64,000 bases of DNA from the NCBI GenBank assembly GCA_009746045.1, contig RPFO01000065.1, forward strand, positions 9,000,542 through 9,064,541, written 5' to 3'. Shown in pieces: positions 33,069 to 44,400 of the stretch (its first letter is position 1; the number at the start of each line of letters is the position of its first letter). The position numbers and the translations under genes are program-made. The notes beneath the pieces are model-generated. The model was not told where the DNA came from. It searched no databases and saw only the letters and a list, made by a program, of their open reading frames with translations. The stretch is from Mesostigma viride. Lineage: Eukaryota; Streptophyta; Mesostigmatophyceae; Mesostigmatales; Mesostigmataceae.

Positions 33069-33379
33069 AATCCCCGCCGAGAACTGACCTGGAGAGGTTC
33101 CTTGCCCGGCCAGTCAGCACAGCCATATCGCCTCGCTATATCAGCTGTTCAGCTTCTTCCAGCTAACTAGCTGAAGACGACCTCGTCACTACCGTGAGCT
33201 CCGCAACCCAGCCCGGCCTGCGCACGGCATGCCGGCAGCCGGCAGCCACATCGGCGGGCTTCCTCCCTCTGCAAGGATGACATCCGAGCAGTGCTGGAGG
33301 AGCACGTGACCTGGCCGCTGGCTGAGAAGATGACATCTCGAGATGACCACGGCGCTCAACACCGGGTAGAGGCGGCCAA

Positions 33380-34704
33380 GGTCTCCAGTACGGAAACTAA
33401 GGTCGCCCATGCAAGCTTCAACCTTGATCAGCCCACAGCGCTGCAGACCGCGGCGCAAGCGGCCTCTGATATACGCATGCCGCCCTCCTCTCCTAGCCTC
33501 AACCAGGTGGAGCCGGGCACTCTTGGGCGGCGCCGTGCATATCTCGATCATGAAGAAGCTTGAAGCAATTGCCAATCATGACCGCCCACACCGGCGAGGC
33601 ATGCATGCAGCTGGCCACGCAGGTCCCATGGAAAGATAGCGGCGAAGACGGCCACCATCGCATCCCAGCCTCCCGGCCGGACAGGACCGGCTAGTAGCTG
33701 GCGACCTCCCGCCGCTCTCCTATGCGGACCTCCTGCGGTCAGCGACCCTCAACCACTGACGCCATTGCCATGAAACTCCAGGAGCTGGAGAACCACCGCC
33801 AGACCGAACAAAGGGAGGCCACCGATCGCGCTCGCCGCGAGTGCCGAGTGGTGCGCGCTGCGTCGTTTCCCCCAGAAGCCAGGGGAGACGGCAACCACCC
33901 TTGCCGACAAGCTCAAGGACCAGCCGTTCTTACCCTCATGGGCCTGGTACAGTAGGTGCTCAAGGCCGGTAGAACTGCGCGGGTGCCACCCGGGCTGCCT
34001 TCCCTGGGCACTCACTGACGGGACAAGGCGGCTCCCCCACCAGTCCTGCTCACCTTCCCGGCCCTCCCCTGAGGACAAGCAGCCGTTCCTTTCTCGTCGC
34101 AAGAGGTTTGCACGACGTCAGGTGCCTGGACGCTGGACGACGACCTAGCTTACCCCCGCTCAGCAGCAGCAGCGAAGCGACCTGTGGCCGGATCGAATAC
34201 CTCCGCCACAAGCAGGATCCCCAGAAGCCCAAGGTGTAGCTGGCTGGAGGGGCGGGGACCTGATGGTCAACCACACTGATGTGGACGCCCCGTGCGGGCT
34301 AGAATAGCCTTGTCATTAATTTTTGGTAGTCACTGCCGCCGGCCATGGCAGCCATGCCTAGAATGTTTGCCTACTAGCCTTGCCACCATACCTAGTCACG
34401 TGCACTTCTAACGCACGGTACACAACCAGCCATAGCCTTAGCTTAGCCCTAGCTCGTACAGCCAGACATGCTACTTCAGGTTACTATGCTGCGCCTGCTT
34501 GCCCACGCTCCTTGTTATGATATGGAGTGAGACAACGATGCCTGGACGCATGGCATGCTCACGCAGGTCTTTTTGCACCCACAGACTTTGCCGGATCGTC
34601 TATCGTGTCCAATTGCTGCTGCAATGTGGCATGCTTCTGGCATGAAGGAGAAAGGGGGTCTCTGCCCTTTCTTCCTGTTGTACATATAATTAATTAATTA
34701 ATTA
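33380..34704 (+). pseudogene. Second plus-strand LINE ORF1 copy, decayed
   Basis: Fragments in order include a SYADLL segment near 33,715, KLQELENHRQTEQREATDRARREC at about 33,770-33,850, a VLTLMGLV segment and an LTPAQQQQ-like region near 34,150. It ends near 34,310 with a 3' UTR like that of the copy at 32.1-33.0 kb. The TTAA tail at 34,687-34,704 directly meets the tail of the minus-strand half-LINE, so the two elements lie tail to tail and this copy lacks its own hairpin. Confidence 0.6.
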
Positions 34705-36670
34705 AAATCATAGCTCCGTTGGGAGCATATGTAACACATAGCCCTGAGAAAGGGGCATCTATGGGTTTGTAATACAATCAGGGCTACAACCTGCAGGTGG
34801 AGGATGTACAACTGTCACCTGCTCTGGGTGCACAAGGTGCACCTGCACCGCCATGATGGTTCATGCCTCCTTAACAAGCACAGGCACCCAGGGGGGGCTT
34901 GAGGAGAGGGCCTAGAAGGCCTGCATGACATATGCTCAAGGTGGAGGGTATGTGGCTAGGCTATAGCTGGTGTACACATGGCATCTCAGCAGAGAGTAAC
35001 TCCCTGCATAGGCATCGCATGGCTAAATTCTTAATGCATCATCCATGGGAGGTCCCATTGTAGGCTGGGCGCGGCTAGATACTGAAAGCATCATCCATGG
35101 GGGCCATTATGGGCGCACATGCGCGTGGGCCACTTGCAAAGGCTAAGCCTATCTAATCTACACTACTGGTATATTCCCTAGTCTGGAGTGGCAGGAGGGG
35201 CCTGCCAGGGCTTGTGGTCAACGTGGATGACCGCCCCCCTCCAGTATACCGGCTTCCCCCCTGCACGCTGCCGGAGCTGAAGGTAGGTCGGCCATAGCTC
35301 GCGTCGCCGCTGTTGCTGGGCCAAGGTCAAGTCGTCGTCCAGCGTGAAGCGAGTCTCCGAGAGCTTCTTGCGGCATTTAAGGAACGCCAGCTTGTCCGTC
35401 ATGTACTTAAAGGTGAGGAGCACGGGTGCCGGGCCAGCCTTCCCCCGCGCGCGGGGGAGGCGGACAGCCGACATGTCCAGCTCACCAGTGAGTAACATAT
35501 GGGCGCTTAACTGGCGCTTAACAAGAATGGCGGGCTTAACTGCCTCAAGGAGACTCGTGGAGGTCTCACCTGCCGGCTGGTCGAAGTGCTTGACGATGAC
35601 ATTGTGGCTGCGCTTGTCGAGCTCGGCCGCCTCGCGAAGGTCGAGGGCTTGTTGCTTGATTTGTGCCGCGATGGTGGAGGTGGTGGAGGTGGTATGATGC
35701 TTAAGCAAGTCCGCCCAGGTGGAGGGAACATCACTGGCCGGGCCAGCAGGTGCCGGCTGGGCAGCGATTTCCTGCACCGCTTGGGCGGTGAGGCCGGCGG
35801 TGTCATGCAAGCTCTCAAGGGCGGTGGCGGTGGCTTGAAGGCGTTGGTCGAGGTCGAGGAGCTGGGCTTTGATGTCGGCAGTGAAGGCGGAAACGGCGGT
35901 GGAGGTGGAGGCGGCGGCGGTGGAAATGTGAGGAAGTTCAGCAGTCAGCGTGCCGCCGATTGCTGAAATGTCGGCAGCAAGGGGGGTCACGTGCTGCTGG
36001 AAGGCTTCCGTCAGGATGGAACGGAGTGTGGGGGCGGAGATGGATGGAGCCCAGATCTCGCCATCGGAGCGCTTGAGGAGGGAATTGAGAAGGGTATGCT
36101 GGAGTTGGGGGCGGGTGGTCCCGAAAAGCAGGTGGATGTTAACCCAGCGGATGCCGTCCGGGGTGAGGAGGCGATCGGTGTCGTGGAGATGGAGGCACAG
36201 GTCGTAAAGCGAAGCGTAGTCCCCGTAGAAGATGCATGTCATAGCATCGGACGGAGGCATGTTGTCCCAGTCGTAATCATCGACCTGGAAAGGCCGGGGC
36301 CGAAAGCGCGGTTCTGAGGGGCGTGAAGACCCTCCTGTTTGTCGGGCGCGTTTAGGGTCAGGCGATGCTGAGGGCGAGGCGTTGAGCCCGGGAGGTTGCT
36401 GGGCGACCACCAGTGCACGACTAGGGTCACTGCTGCCTGCCGGACCTGGCGGAGCTGCAGCCTGAGCTGCAGACGGATTTTCATGGCCGAGCGCATCCGC
36501 CAAACTGCGTTGCGTCGGGGGGCGTTTGCTCGTCATATATTGCGTGTTAGATTCGGAAAATTATATCAGCATGTGCGTCTTAGAAAGACGAAGCGATTGT
36601 GATATTCACGGCTAAATTCGGTGCTCAAACGTGAAAGTTATGAGCTCCGACAGCCATGGCTACCTCGTGG
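34690..36670 (-). mobile_element. ORF1-only LINE-like retroposon ('half-LINE'), copy 2, intact ORF
   Basis: Roughly 2.0 kb from a 5' end near 36,670 to the hairpin at 34,709-34,731 and the TTAA tract at 34,687-34,704. The 5' leader (36,537-36,670) is nearly identical to 19,223-19,360 of copy 1. The only coding region is ORF1; the 445 bp after it are noncoding. An intact ORF and clean ends suggest recent mobility, driven in trans by an RT-encoding relative. Confidence 0.78.
35178..36536 (-). CDS. LINE ORF1-like RNA-binding protein
   Basis: Intact 452-residue frame, ATG at 36,536. The N-terminal 100 residues are Ser/Pro/Ala-rich with a basic PDPKRARQTGG patch that could be a nuclear signal. 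Residues about 200-290 contain long Ala/Gln/Leu-rich helices, possibly a coiled coil for oligomerisation. Residues about 300-400 (HNVIVKHF to a PVLLTFK segment) resemble the RRM-like core of L1 ORF1 proteins. Residues about 405-450 (LTLAQQQRRRELWPTYLQLR then KPVYWRGAVIHVDHK) match their C-terminal domain. The family role is coating element RNA and chaperoning nucleic acid during target-primed reverse transcription. Assignment rests on motif spacing, not on a database search. Confidence 0.75.
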   Translation of the reverse strand: MTSKRPPTQRSLADALGHENPSAAQAAAPPGPAGSSDPSRALVVAQQPPGLNASPSASPDPKRARQTGGSSRPSEPRFRPRPFQVDDYDWDNMPPSDAMTCIFYGDYASLYDLCLHLHDTDRLLTPDGIRWVNIHLLFGTTRPQLQHTLLNSLLKRSDGEIWAPSISAPTLRSILTEAFQQHVTPLAADISAIGGTLTAELPHISTAAASTSTAVSAFTADIKAQLLDLDQRLQATATALESLHDTAGLTAQAVQEIAAQPAPAGPASDVPSTWADLLKHHTTSTTSTIAAQIKQQALDLREAAELDKRSHNVIVKHFDQPAGETSTSLLEAVKPAILVKRQLSAHMLLTGELDMSAVRLPRARGKAGPAPVLLTFKYMTDKLAFLKCRKKLSETRFTLDDDLTLAQQQRRRELWPTYLQLRQRAGGKPVYWRGAVIHVDHKPWQAPPATPD

Positions 36671-36699
36671 CCGGAATTCGTGGCTGGTACTCGTTGTAC

Positions 36700-36930
36700 A
36701 TATACAGGGAGATTCGGATACACATTTCCATCACCATTCATCTTCATCATCCTGAACGACTCGAACACGCGGACAAGATAACGGCAGGGGCTGCTCGAGC
36801 TACCATGGTCCGGATTCTCCCGATTTCTGGCCTGCGCTGGTTGTCTCCTTGATATACAGGGAGATTCAGTGCTCCGTGACTCCCCAACACCGCAGCACGT
36901 GTTTAATTGATTAATTAATAGTAGTACTCG
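36700..36930 (-). repeat. SINE-like repeat copy and a degenerate hairpin tail
   Basis: The SINE-like unit runs from about 36,715 to 36,854 and ends at CTGGTTGTCTCCTTGAT on the plus strand. Beside it is a mutated version of the terminal hairpin (36,872-36,905; stem broken by ACACCGCAG) and a TTAATTGATTAATTAAT tail. Confidence 0.55.
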
Positions 36931-37019
36931 GACGTGGCATGCCCATGCGCATGACACGCAAGTACTTTCTTGCTTGACCTCATCAATTAATGAGAGCCAT
37001 ACCCAGGGGTAAGCATTTT

Positions 37020-37480
37020 GTTCTCAAACGCCTTGGCAAGGGACTCAGAGTTCTGACCTGGCAGCTCAGTGCAGGTCGAAGTGCTTGACGATGACGTTGA
37101 GGCTGCGCTTGTCGAGCTCGGCCTCCTCGGGGAGGTCGCGAGCGTCTGTTGCATTGAGCTGTGCAGCTCGATGGCGGCGGATCGATGTACGGGTTAAGCT
37201 AGGTGGTAAATATACGTTCAGCAGCATATGGTGGCCCAGGCCGGTCAGGGTGGGAGGTGCAATGATCGCCGGCTGGGCCAGCGGGCCAGGTTGGCCTGGC
37301 CGCGGCTTAATAATGTCCTTCACCGCCTGGGCGCTGAGGCCTGCGGTATTCAAATGCACACGTGGCCCCTCCGCAGGGCTGCGACCAGCTCAGCCGGGCA
37401 GCCATGCACCTCCTCACATGCATGGGCCGGGCCCAGCAATGCTAGACGCCGCAAGGCCCGCACTTTCAAAGAGCAGCTAG
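37020..37480. pseudogene. LINE ORF1 fragment (minus) joined to an ORF2 C-terminal fragment (plus)
   Basis: On the minus strand 37,060-37,360 encodes ELDKRSLNVIVKHFDLH and SAQAVKDI segments of ORF1. From 37,379 to 37,480 the plus strand carries RRRKARTFKEQLVED, matching the ORF2 tail at 23.0 kb. Both are truncated; the join is a junction of two insertions. Confidence 0.6.
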
Positions 37481-37677
37481 TAGAGGACACCATGATATAT
37501 TACATGGGAAATATTAGTCTACAAGTTACCCTTGGCGCACATGTCATCCACATGCTCGGCAGTATCCACACACGGAATTCAGTCCTGGCCGAACATGACC
37601 AGATCCAGTCCTGGCCTCTCAACGCTGGGCACCTCCATCCACCACCTAGGTCTCGCTTCAGCCAGCCGTAGTATTCA

Positions 37678-37830
37678 ACATGCAAGCCGACTACACATTT
37701 CCAAGTCCACTAATCTCCGTCGTCCCAAACGGTATAGACACACGCCGGGATACAATACAGGCAGGCCCGAGCTTCCATGGTCCGGAGCTTCCAAATTTCG
37801 GGCCTGTTCTGGTTGTCTCTTTGATATTAT
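37678..37830 (-). repeat. SINE-like repeat copy, diverged
   Basis: Same block order as the other copies (an ACATTTCCA-type start, CAGGCCCGAGCTTCCATGGTCCGG, and a CTGGTTGTCTC ending) with many substitutions. Confidence 0.5.
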
Positions 37831-38457
37831 GTCCATCGTGACATGAAGACATAATTACTCATAACCCTAGCACATAGGACAGGCATACTCCCTCCACAAT
37901 CTTACATAACCTGACCAGAACAAGTGACTCTTGTACGTGTACACATTGTATGTAGTAGAACAAACGTTCACAATGAAACTTCAGCGAACCTTCATAGAAG
38001 CTCGCAAACCGGTGCCCCACATGTAACTGGATCATCCATTCTGCACCAACATTTGACAAGGACCATTCCGTTCAGTCTAGACAGTTTACAGTCCGGATCC
38101 CCCATCTTGCAGGTTGATGTAAGGCACGCCATCTAAAGATCAGTACTTCTGTGCATTCAGCATTACCGCCATGGCGCCATCACAGAAGACTATGCACACA
38201 ACCGTCGATGGCATACGCTACTACCTATCCATGGAATAGACCATGGCATGTCCACACGAAATGGCTGCATATGTGCATTGATGCACAACCCCTTCCTGCT
38301 CCTTTGCCAATTCTCTCACACGCAGCGTTGTCGGGATAGTATCCAGCAATCCTGATTCAGGCCCCCCGAAAGCATGCGCGATGAAGGGCAACGGCCCTTT
38401 TCGATCCATGCAGCTGCTGCTCTAGGTGGACCCGTGCGGCTTGGGATGCGTTAAAGA
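37831..38457. other. Intergenic, downstream flank of the TPR-J gene
   Basis: No gene, repeat or clear terminator recognised. It would include the 3' UTR of the minus-strand TPR-J gene ending at 38,458. Confidence 0.4.
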
Positions 38458-41400
38458 TCAATAATAGCCCCACCCTCGGCTGTAGAAGTTCATGTCCCTG
38501 CCCCAACCCATCTTGATCCCACTCTCCTCCATGTCGTACTCGGCGCGCTGCAGACAGGGGGACACGCAGGGCGTCCGACCGGCCAGGTGACAAAGGGACA
38601 TGAGGACAAGAGAGAGTGTCCAATAAGAGGGAGAGTGTGGGTCACACAATGCAAAATATTTGGGTGAAATGATGAACTTCTTGCGTCACAAAACCATCCA
38701 CTTTCTCCTTGCGGCCTCACACCCCCTACCCCACCGATCCCCGCCTCAACTCCCAGCATCCCCCCATAAAAGAAGGGGCTGCCTGACTAGGCAAACGCCT
38801 TGAGAGACCTTCTGATAGCTACCAATGAGACACACAGGCATCGCAAGCATGTCGGGAGGTTGCGGCAGATGCGCCATTACAGTCGTGTGCTGGTGAGGCG
38901 ATACGCAGTCAGATGATCAGACCACACAAGTGTGTGCTTCGAGGCACTACTTTCAAGAGGGACTACTGTCATCCGACAACTAGAACTGCTTCAGCATGCC
39001 TGGGCACCTTATATGCATGCCCTGTGGTGATGGCCGCCTGTAATCTTCCTCGTGCAGCGCCAAGTAGGCACACGGCTGCGTGCTGCGTGGCAGTACAAAA
39101 GCATCCCCTTGTTGATGTCGAGTAGCACACGAGTGCAGCAGCGCTTGTGAAGGCACATGGTTGCGGGCCCCACGATAGCACGAGACGTCAGCATCACCTT
39201 GTCCATGTCGTGCAGCACCGAGTAGGCGCATGGCTGCGTGGCGCGCACCAGTAGTCACAGAGCACGTGTAAGGAACACTAGAAGGTGCCTGCGTGCCGCG
39301 TGGCAGTGCTCACCTTGTCGATGTCGTGCAGCACCGAGTAGGCCTCCTGGATGTACTTGAACAGCCGCTCGGCCTCACTCTTGGCGCCCGCCACCAGCTT
39401 GGCGTCGTAATGCTCCCCGCTGTCACCGCCGACAAGGAAGCTCATGGCCTGTGGGGGGCGGGCGAGGGAGCGGAGGAAATGTGGCATTGGGAGAGGAGCA
39501 ACACGCAATACGACGTCAGGTTTCAGGAAATTTGAATCGCGTCACCATGGCTTCGCAAGGTGGGTGGATTGTGAAAACGTTGCATAGGGCCAAGGAGCAT
39601 GAAGAATTCGGCGTGCTTCAGGTGTTCCGGTATACTGTCGACGACAGACCATTACATGCATATGATTGCAGAGTACACCCCTAGTCCCACGTTTAAGATT
39701 TCAAGGTTTAAGATCCTGAGACCCTGGATTTTGAAATTTCAGGTTTAAGATTGCAGGGCTGGTTTTGGGCAACAGATATGAAAGTAGGTACAAATTGCTG
39801 GTCAGTGGATTGCGATATCGATTATATACTCATGTATACCGCATCAGGTTTAAAATCCTACAGCTCTCAACTTTAAGATCCTCAGCCCTGGATTTGATTT
39901 TAGGTTTAAGATCGCAGCCCTGGGTCGGCCGGACCCCAATCTTAAACGTGGAGCTAGGGGTGTAGGCCATGCATGCTTCGTGGCCACAGCGAGCTGTAGT
40001 TACTTGTTTAGTGTGAAAACAAGCCCAACAAGCATGTCAGAAAGAGGCCGTAACCCGTCGAGGCTGCAGGCAGAGCTTTCCCAGCTGATGCCCGGCAGGT
40101 GACGGCATAAGAGAGGCCAGGGATGCAAGTGCCAGAGTAGGGAGGTGCCCTGCACTTAGCGAGCATTATTCTTTGTCCAGTCTATTGCCATGCACAATCT
40201 TATCTTCGTGCTGTGCATATGTATCGTGTATACTACTATGTATTCTTGCATATGTAAACGATTAGCCTCTGGCCATCTCGCTTTGTGATGAATGAAACCA
40301 ACAGCAGTCCCTGCATCGCAGGTACGACATCGCACGGGCACAAGTATCCGATCGCGCCTGCCCCTCTATGACAGTACGCCCCCGTGTTTGCCATCTAAAT
40401 GTGAGCTCCTTGCTCGCTACCTACATTCGTAGGTCTGTCGCTTCCTACTTGTGGGGGCCACACGCGCTACTTCTGCAGCTCAACTACTGGTAGTTGCACA
40501 ACTCGCCTAGCGTGTTGCTGCAAGGCAACCCCTAGAGTGGGATGTTCTAGACCCAGTTTTCTCAATCCAATGTCTCATTTAGGCCCATTTCGGACCCGAT
40601 TTCCCGGGCCCGATTTCCCGGGCCCAGCTGGTTGGAATCCTATACTGGACCCACCTTGTCCGGGTGGTGCCGCAGCGCCAGCCGGTGGTACGCGCGCTTG
40701 ATCTCGGATTTGGACGCAGACGAGGTCAGCCCGCTGGTGGAGGGCAAGCGGGGCAAGCATAACAAGCGTGGCAAGCATAAAAAGTGTGGCAAGCGTGGCA
40801 AGCGTGGACCAGGGCACGAAATATAATTAGAGTGGGCACGTGCGGGGAAGGGCAGAACAACGCAACGGTTTGAGCGCAAGTAAGCCGTTTGAGTGCCGTG
40901 CGGCCGACGGAATAAGTATGCAGCAATAAGCCAGCAGGCACCCAGTATGTGCCCATGAATGAGGGCAGGTCAGGAAGAAAGGGAGGAAGAAGCAACCGTG
41001 CGGGGAGAGGGGGTGCGGGGAGAGGGAACAGGACCCCAGGCCAGATGACAAGTTCTGGTGCACGCAGCAGCAGACGTGTTCCGGCCTGGCGCCAAGGGCC
41101 ATGGCCACACACGCATGTGGTATGCATGGCTACACCGCGTAGCCGTGCACGCCGCCCACCAAATCGCATCAAGCCCACCATGCCACAACAAGCCATCCTC
41201 CCAATCACCATACATCGCAGTATTGAACGTATCACCATGTCATCGCATCATCGCAGCGCCCACTTCACGAGCCATAGACCATGGTCCGGATTCTCCCGAT
41301 TTCTGGCCTGCGCTGGTTGTCTTCTTGATAGACATATACAGGCAACCGGGACCCGCCGTCGGATCCCCTGTGAAGCCGCTGTCAGATGGCCAGCGCGGGC

Positions 41401-44400
41401 ATGAACTGACTGGCTGAACGCGAGCTCCTGGGCCCCACAACAGGGCCAAACCATCGGACCACTCGCAGCACGCCCATCAAAACAATCACGCCAGTCCGAC
41501 GAAGCCACTCACAGCACGCCCATCATAGCCACCTTAGAAGCAACTGGCAAAACAAGGCCGCCTAACCCCAAGAGAGAAAACTTATCCAATAACTAACCCC
41601 AAGAGAGAAAACCTATCCAATAACTAACCCCAAGAGATAAAACCTATCCAATAACTAACCCCAAGAGATAAAACCTATCCAATAACTAACCCCAAGAGAG
41701 AAAACCTATCCAATAACTCACAGCACCTCGAAGCAGCTACTTGGTAAGTCACGGACGAAACAATTCACCACACAGCAGAACAAAACCATCTAATGGCTCA
41801 CAGCATGTCGTAGCAGCTACCTTAAAAGCAACCTAGCAAACAAGGCCACCAACCCCCTTAAAGGTAAAATAATCACTTGACTCACAGCACGTCGTAGTAG
41901 CTGATCTTGCCGCCGCGCGCGACCCGCTTCCGCGCATCCTTGAGCCGCTTGTCAATCTCCGGTGTGCTGCTGGCGCCGGCACGGCCGCGCCCAAACGAGT
42001 GACCCCTACCTGCCGCCCCCTTGCCCCCCTCGAGCTGCTTCCAGGCCTCCAGGTCCAGGACCACCTCGCTGTAGTCACGCAGCTTCTCGTGCAGGTCCGC
42101 CCGCCGGGAGAGGGCCTGGTCAAGGGGATGTGTGCACGTGTGTGTGTGTGTGTGTGTGTGTGCATATGCGTGTACGTTCATGTGTGTGCACGTGGTTGAA
42201 GCCGTGGGAGAGGCAGGGATAAGGAGGCAGGGGTAAAGGTCTGAGGAGAGAGGGAGGAGGGGAAGGGGAAGGGGAAGGGGAAGGGGAAGGGGCAGGAGGG
42301 CACGGGTAGGGAGGAAGGTTTTAAAGTTGAGTGGTTGAGGGGTGGATGGGTGGATGGGTGGATGGGTGGATGGGTGGATGGGTGGATGGGTGGATGGGTG
42401 GATGGGTGGATGGGTGGATGGGTGGATGGGTGGAGGGGTGGATGGGTGGATGGGTGGAGGGGTGGATGGGTGGATGGGTGGATGGGTGGATGGGTGGATG
42501 GGTGGATGGGTGGATGGGTGGATGGGTGGATGGGTGGATGGGTGGATGGGTGGATGGGTGGATGGGTGGATGGGTGGATGGGTGGATGGGTGGATGGGTG
42601 GATGGGTGGATGGGTGGATGGGTGGATGGGTGGATGGGTGGAGCGGTTGAGGGGTGGATGGGTGGAGCGGTTGAGGGGTGGAGGGGTGGAGCGGTTGAGG
42701 GGTGGAGGGGTGGAGGGGTGGATGGGTGGATGGGTGGATGGGTGGATGGGTGGATGGGTGGATGGGTGGATGGGTGGATGGGTGGATGGGTGGATGGGTG
42801 GATGGGTGGATGGGTGGATGGGTGGATGGGTGGATGGGTGGATGGGTGGATGGGTGGATGGGTGGATGGGTGGATGGGTGGATGGGTGGATGGGTGGATG
42901 GGTGGATGGGTGGATGGGTGGATGGGTGGAGGGGTGGAGGGGTTGAAGGGTGGATGGGTGGGTTGAGGGGTTCACGTTTTACCGCCAGGTCAGGGACTGA
43001 CACGAGGCCTATCTTCATGTCACGGCACCAAGCGGCAGCATTGCTGTCCACTAAGTCCAAAAAGGTAAGAAAACCCTTATTGCTCACGTTTCGTACTCGC
43101 TGAGTGCCTCCATAACCAACGTGGCCCTTTGTGCTCGCGCCTGCTCCTGCGATCACCTTCATGCGAGCGACTATCTACAAAATTCGAATCCGACTGCCTG
43201 AGGAGGTGTTGCCTTGCGATCGCCACAGGTACATCCATGCTTGTGCATATACGCCTTGGTGCCTAGATGGTTTATTGATATGCCATCTTTATGGCCCTGA
43301 ACGCCCATGCTCCACCCGAAAGTACCTGCTGGCACGCCCCTGCGTCTCGTCGGTCCAGTTGTCCTCCCCGGGGGAAAGGAATCCAACCAACTGAAATGTA
43401 GTTGCCGGGTGAAGGCATCGAACAGCACCCATCCGTCACTACAACTATACTGTTCACTATAATTATTGGGGACTTGCCTGGTGAAGCTATCATGACGCCC
43501 ATGCTTGCGCCCCTACATCCTTCGACCTCCATGCTCGTATTTGGTTTGATGGCCCTTCCGTGCCCACGGGTATTTTATTTTATTTTATTTGGTTTCTTTC
43601 CCTCTACCCTAGCGCTATTGTGTGCGTGGGGTCAAGCAAGGCACCGATGGTAGCGCCCGTACATTTGCACAGCTACTGCCTGTAGCTTCGCACAAATGCA
43701 GCCCCCGCCTGTGCGGCACTACTTGCGCCCGTACCTTTGCGTACGTCGGGTCGAGCACAGTGGCCAGTGTGCAGTCGGCGATAGCGTCCGCGATCAGGCC
43801 CAGCGCCTGCACCCACACATCAATCGAACGCGCAGAGGGAGTGCAGGATGGAAAAGTTGGACACACAGAGGGCATGCGTCATGGATCAACCAAACAGACC
43901 ATGGGCATGCGGGTGTGAGGTGATGCGCAAAGGAAAAGGAGGCAGCGTGCACTCAACTCAAGAACCCACAATCCAACTTGGAGGTTACGACGAAAAGAAG
44001 GTAAGCAGCGTGGCTTTATTTGGGAGACTGACCTGATTAGTAAATCACAAGTTTCTTGGTCATATTTCCCACCATGACGAGCATACATAGTAGTATATAA
44101 ATACCAAGGAGGCAACGATAACAAGGAGTAGTATGTAAATACAGCTGTATACAGCTGCCTCAGGCTAAGAGAGCACGGCGCTGGATGCCCACCCCTCCAG
44201 AGGCAGCCTCCTGGCAGACGACGAAAGTAAATGCCCCACTGGTAAATGCTGTCATGTTAGGTAAATGCCATCAGGACCCATGCTATCAGGACAGAGGGAA
44301 GATCGGGAAAGTCCAAACAGACAGAGGATGTAAGAAAAAAAAATAATAAAAATAATTCACATCACGAAATCCCCCCTCCACCTCGTATGCATGACCCCTT

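Noticed and set aside
42331-43162. Long Pro/His/Ser/Thr frame and Gly/Trp/Met/Val frames at 42.2-43.1 kb
   Set aside because: Produced by the GGTGGATG repeat, which lacks stops on either strand; it lies in an intron.
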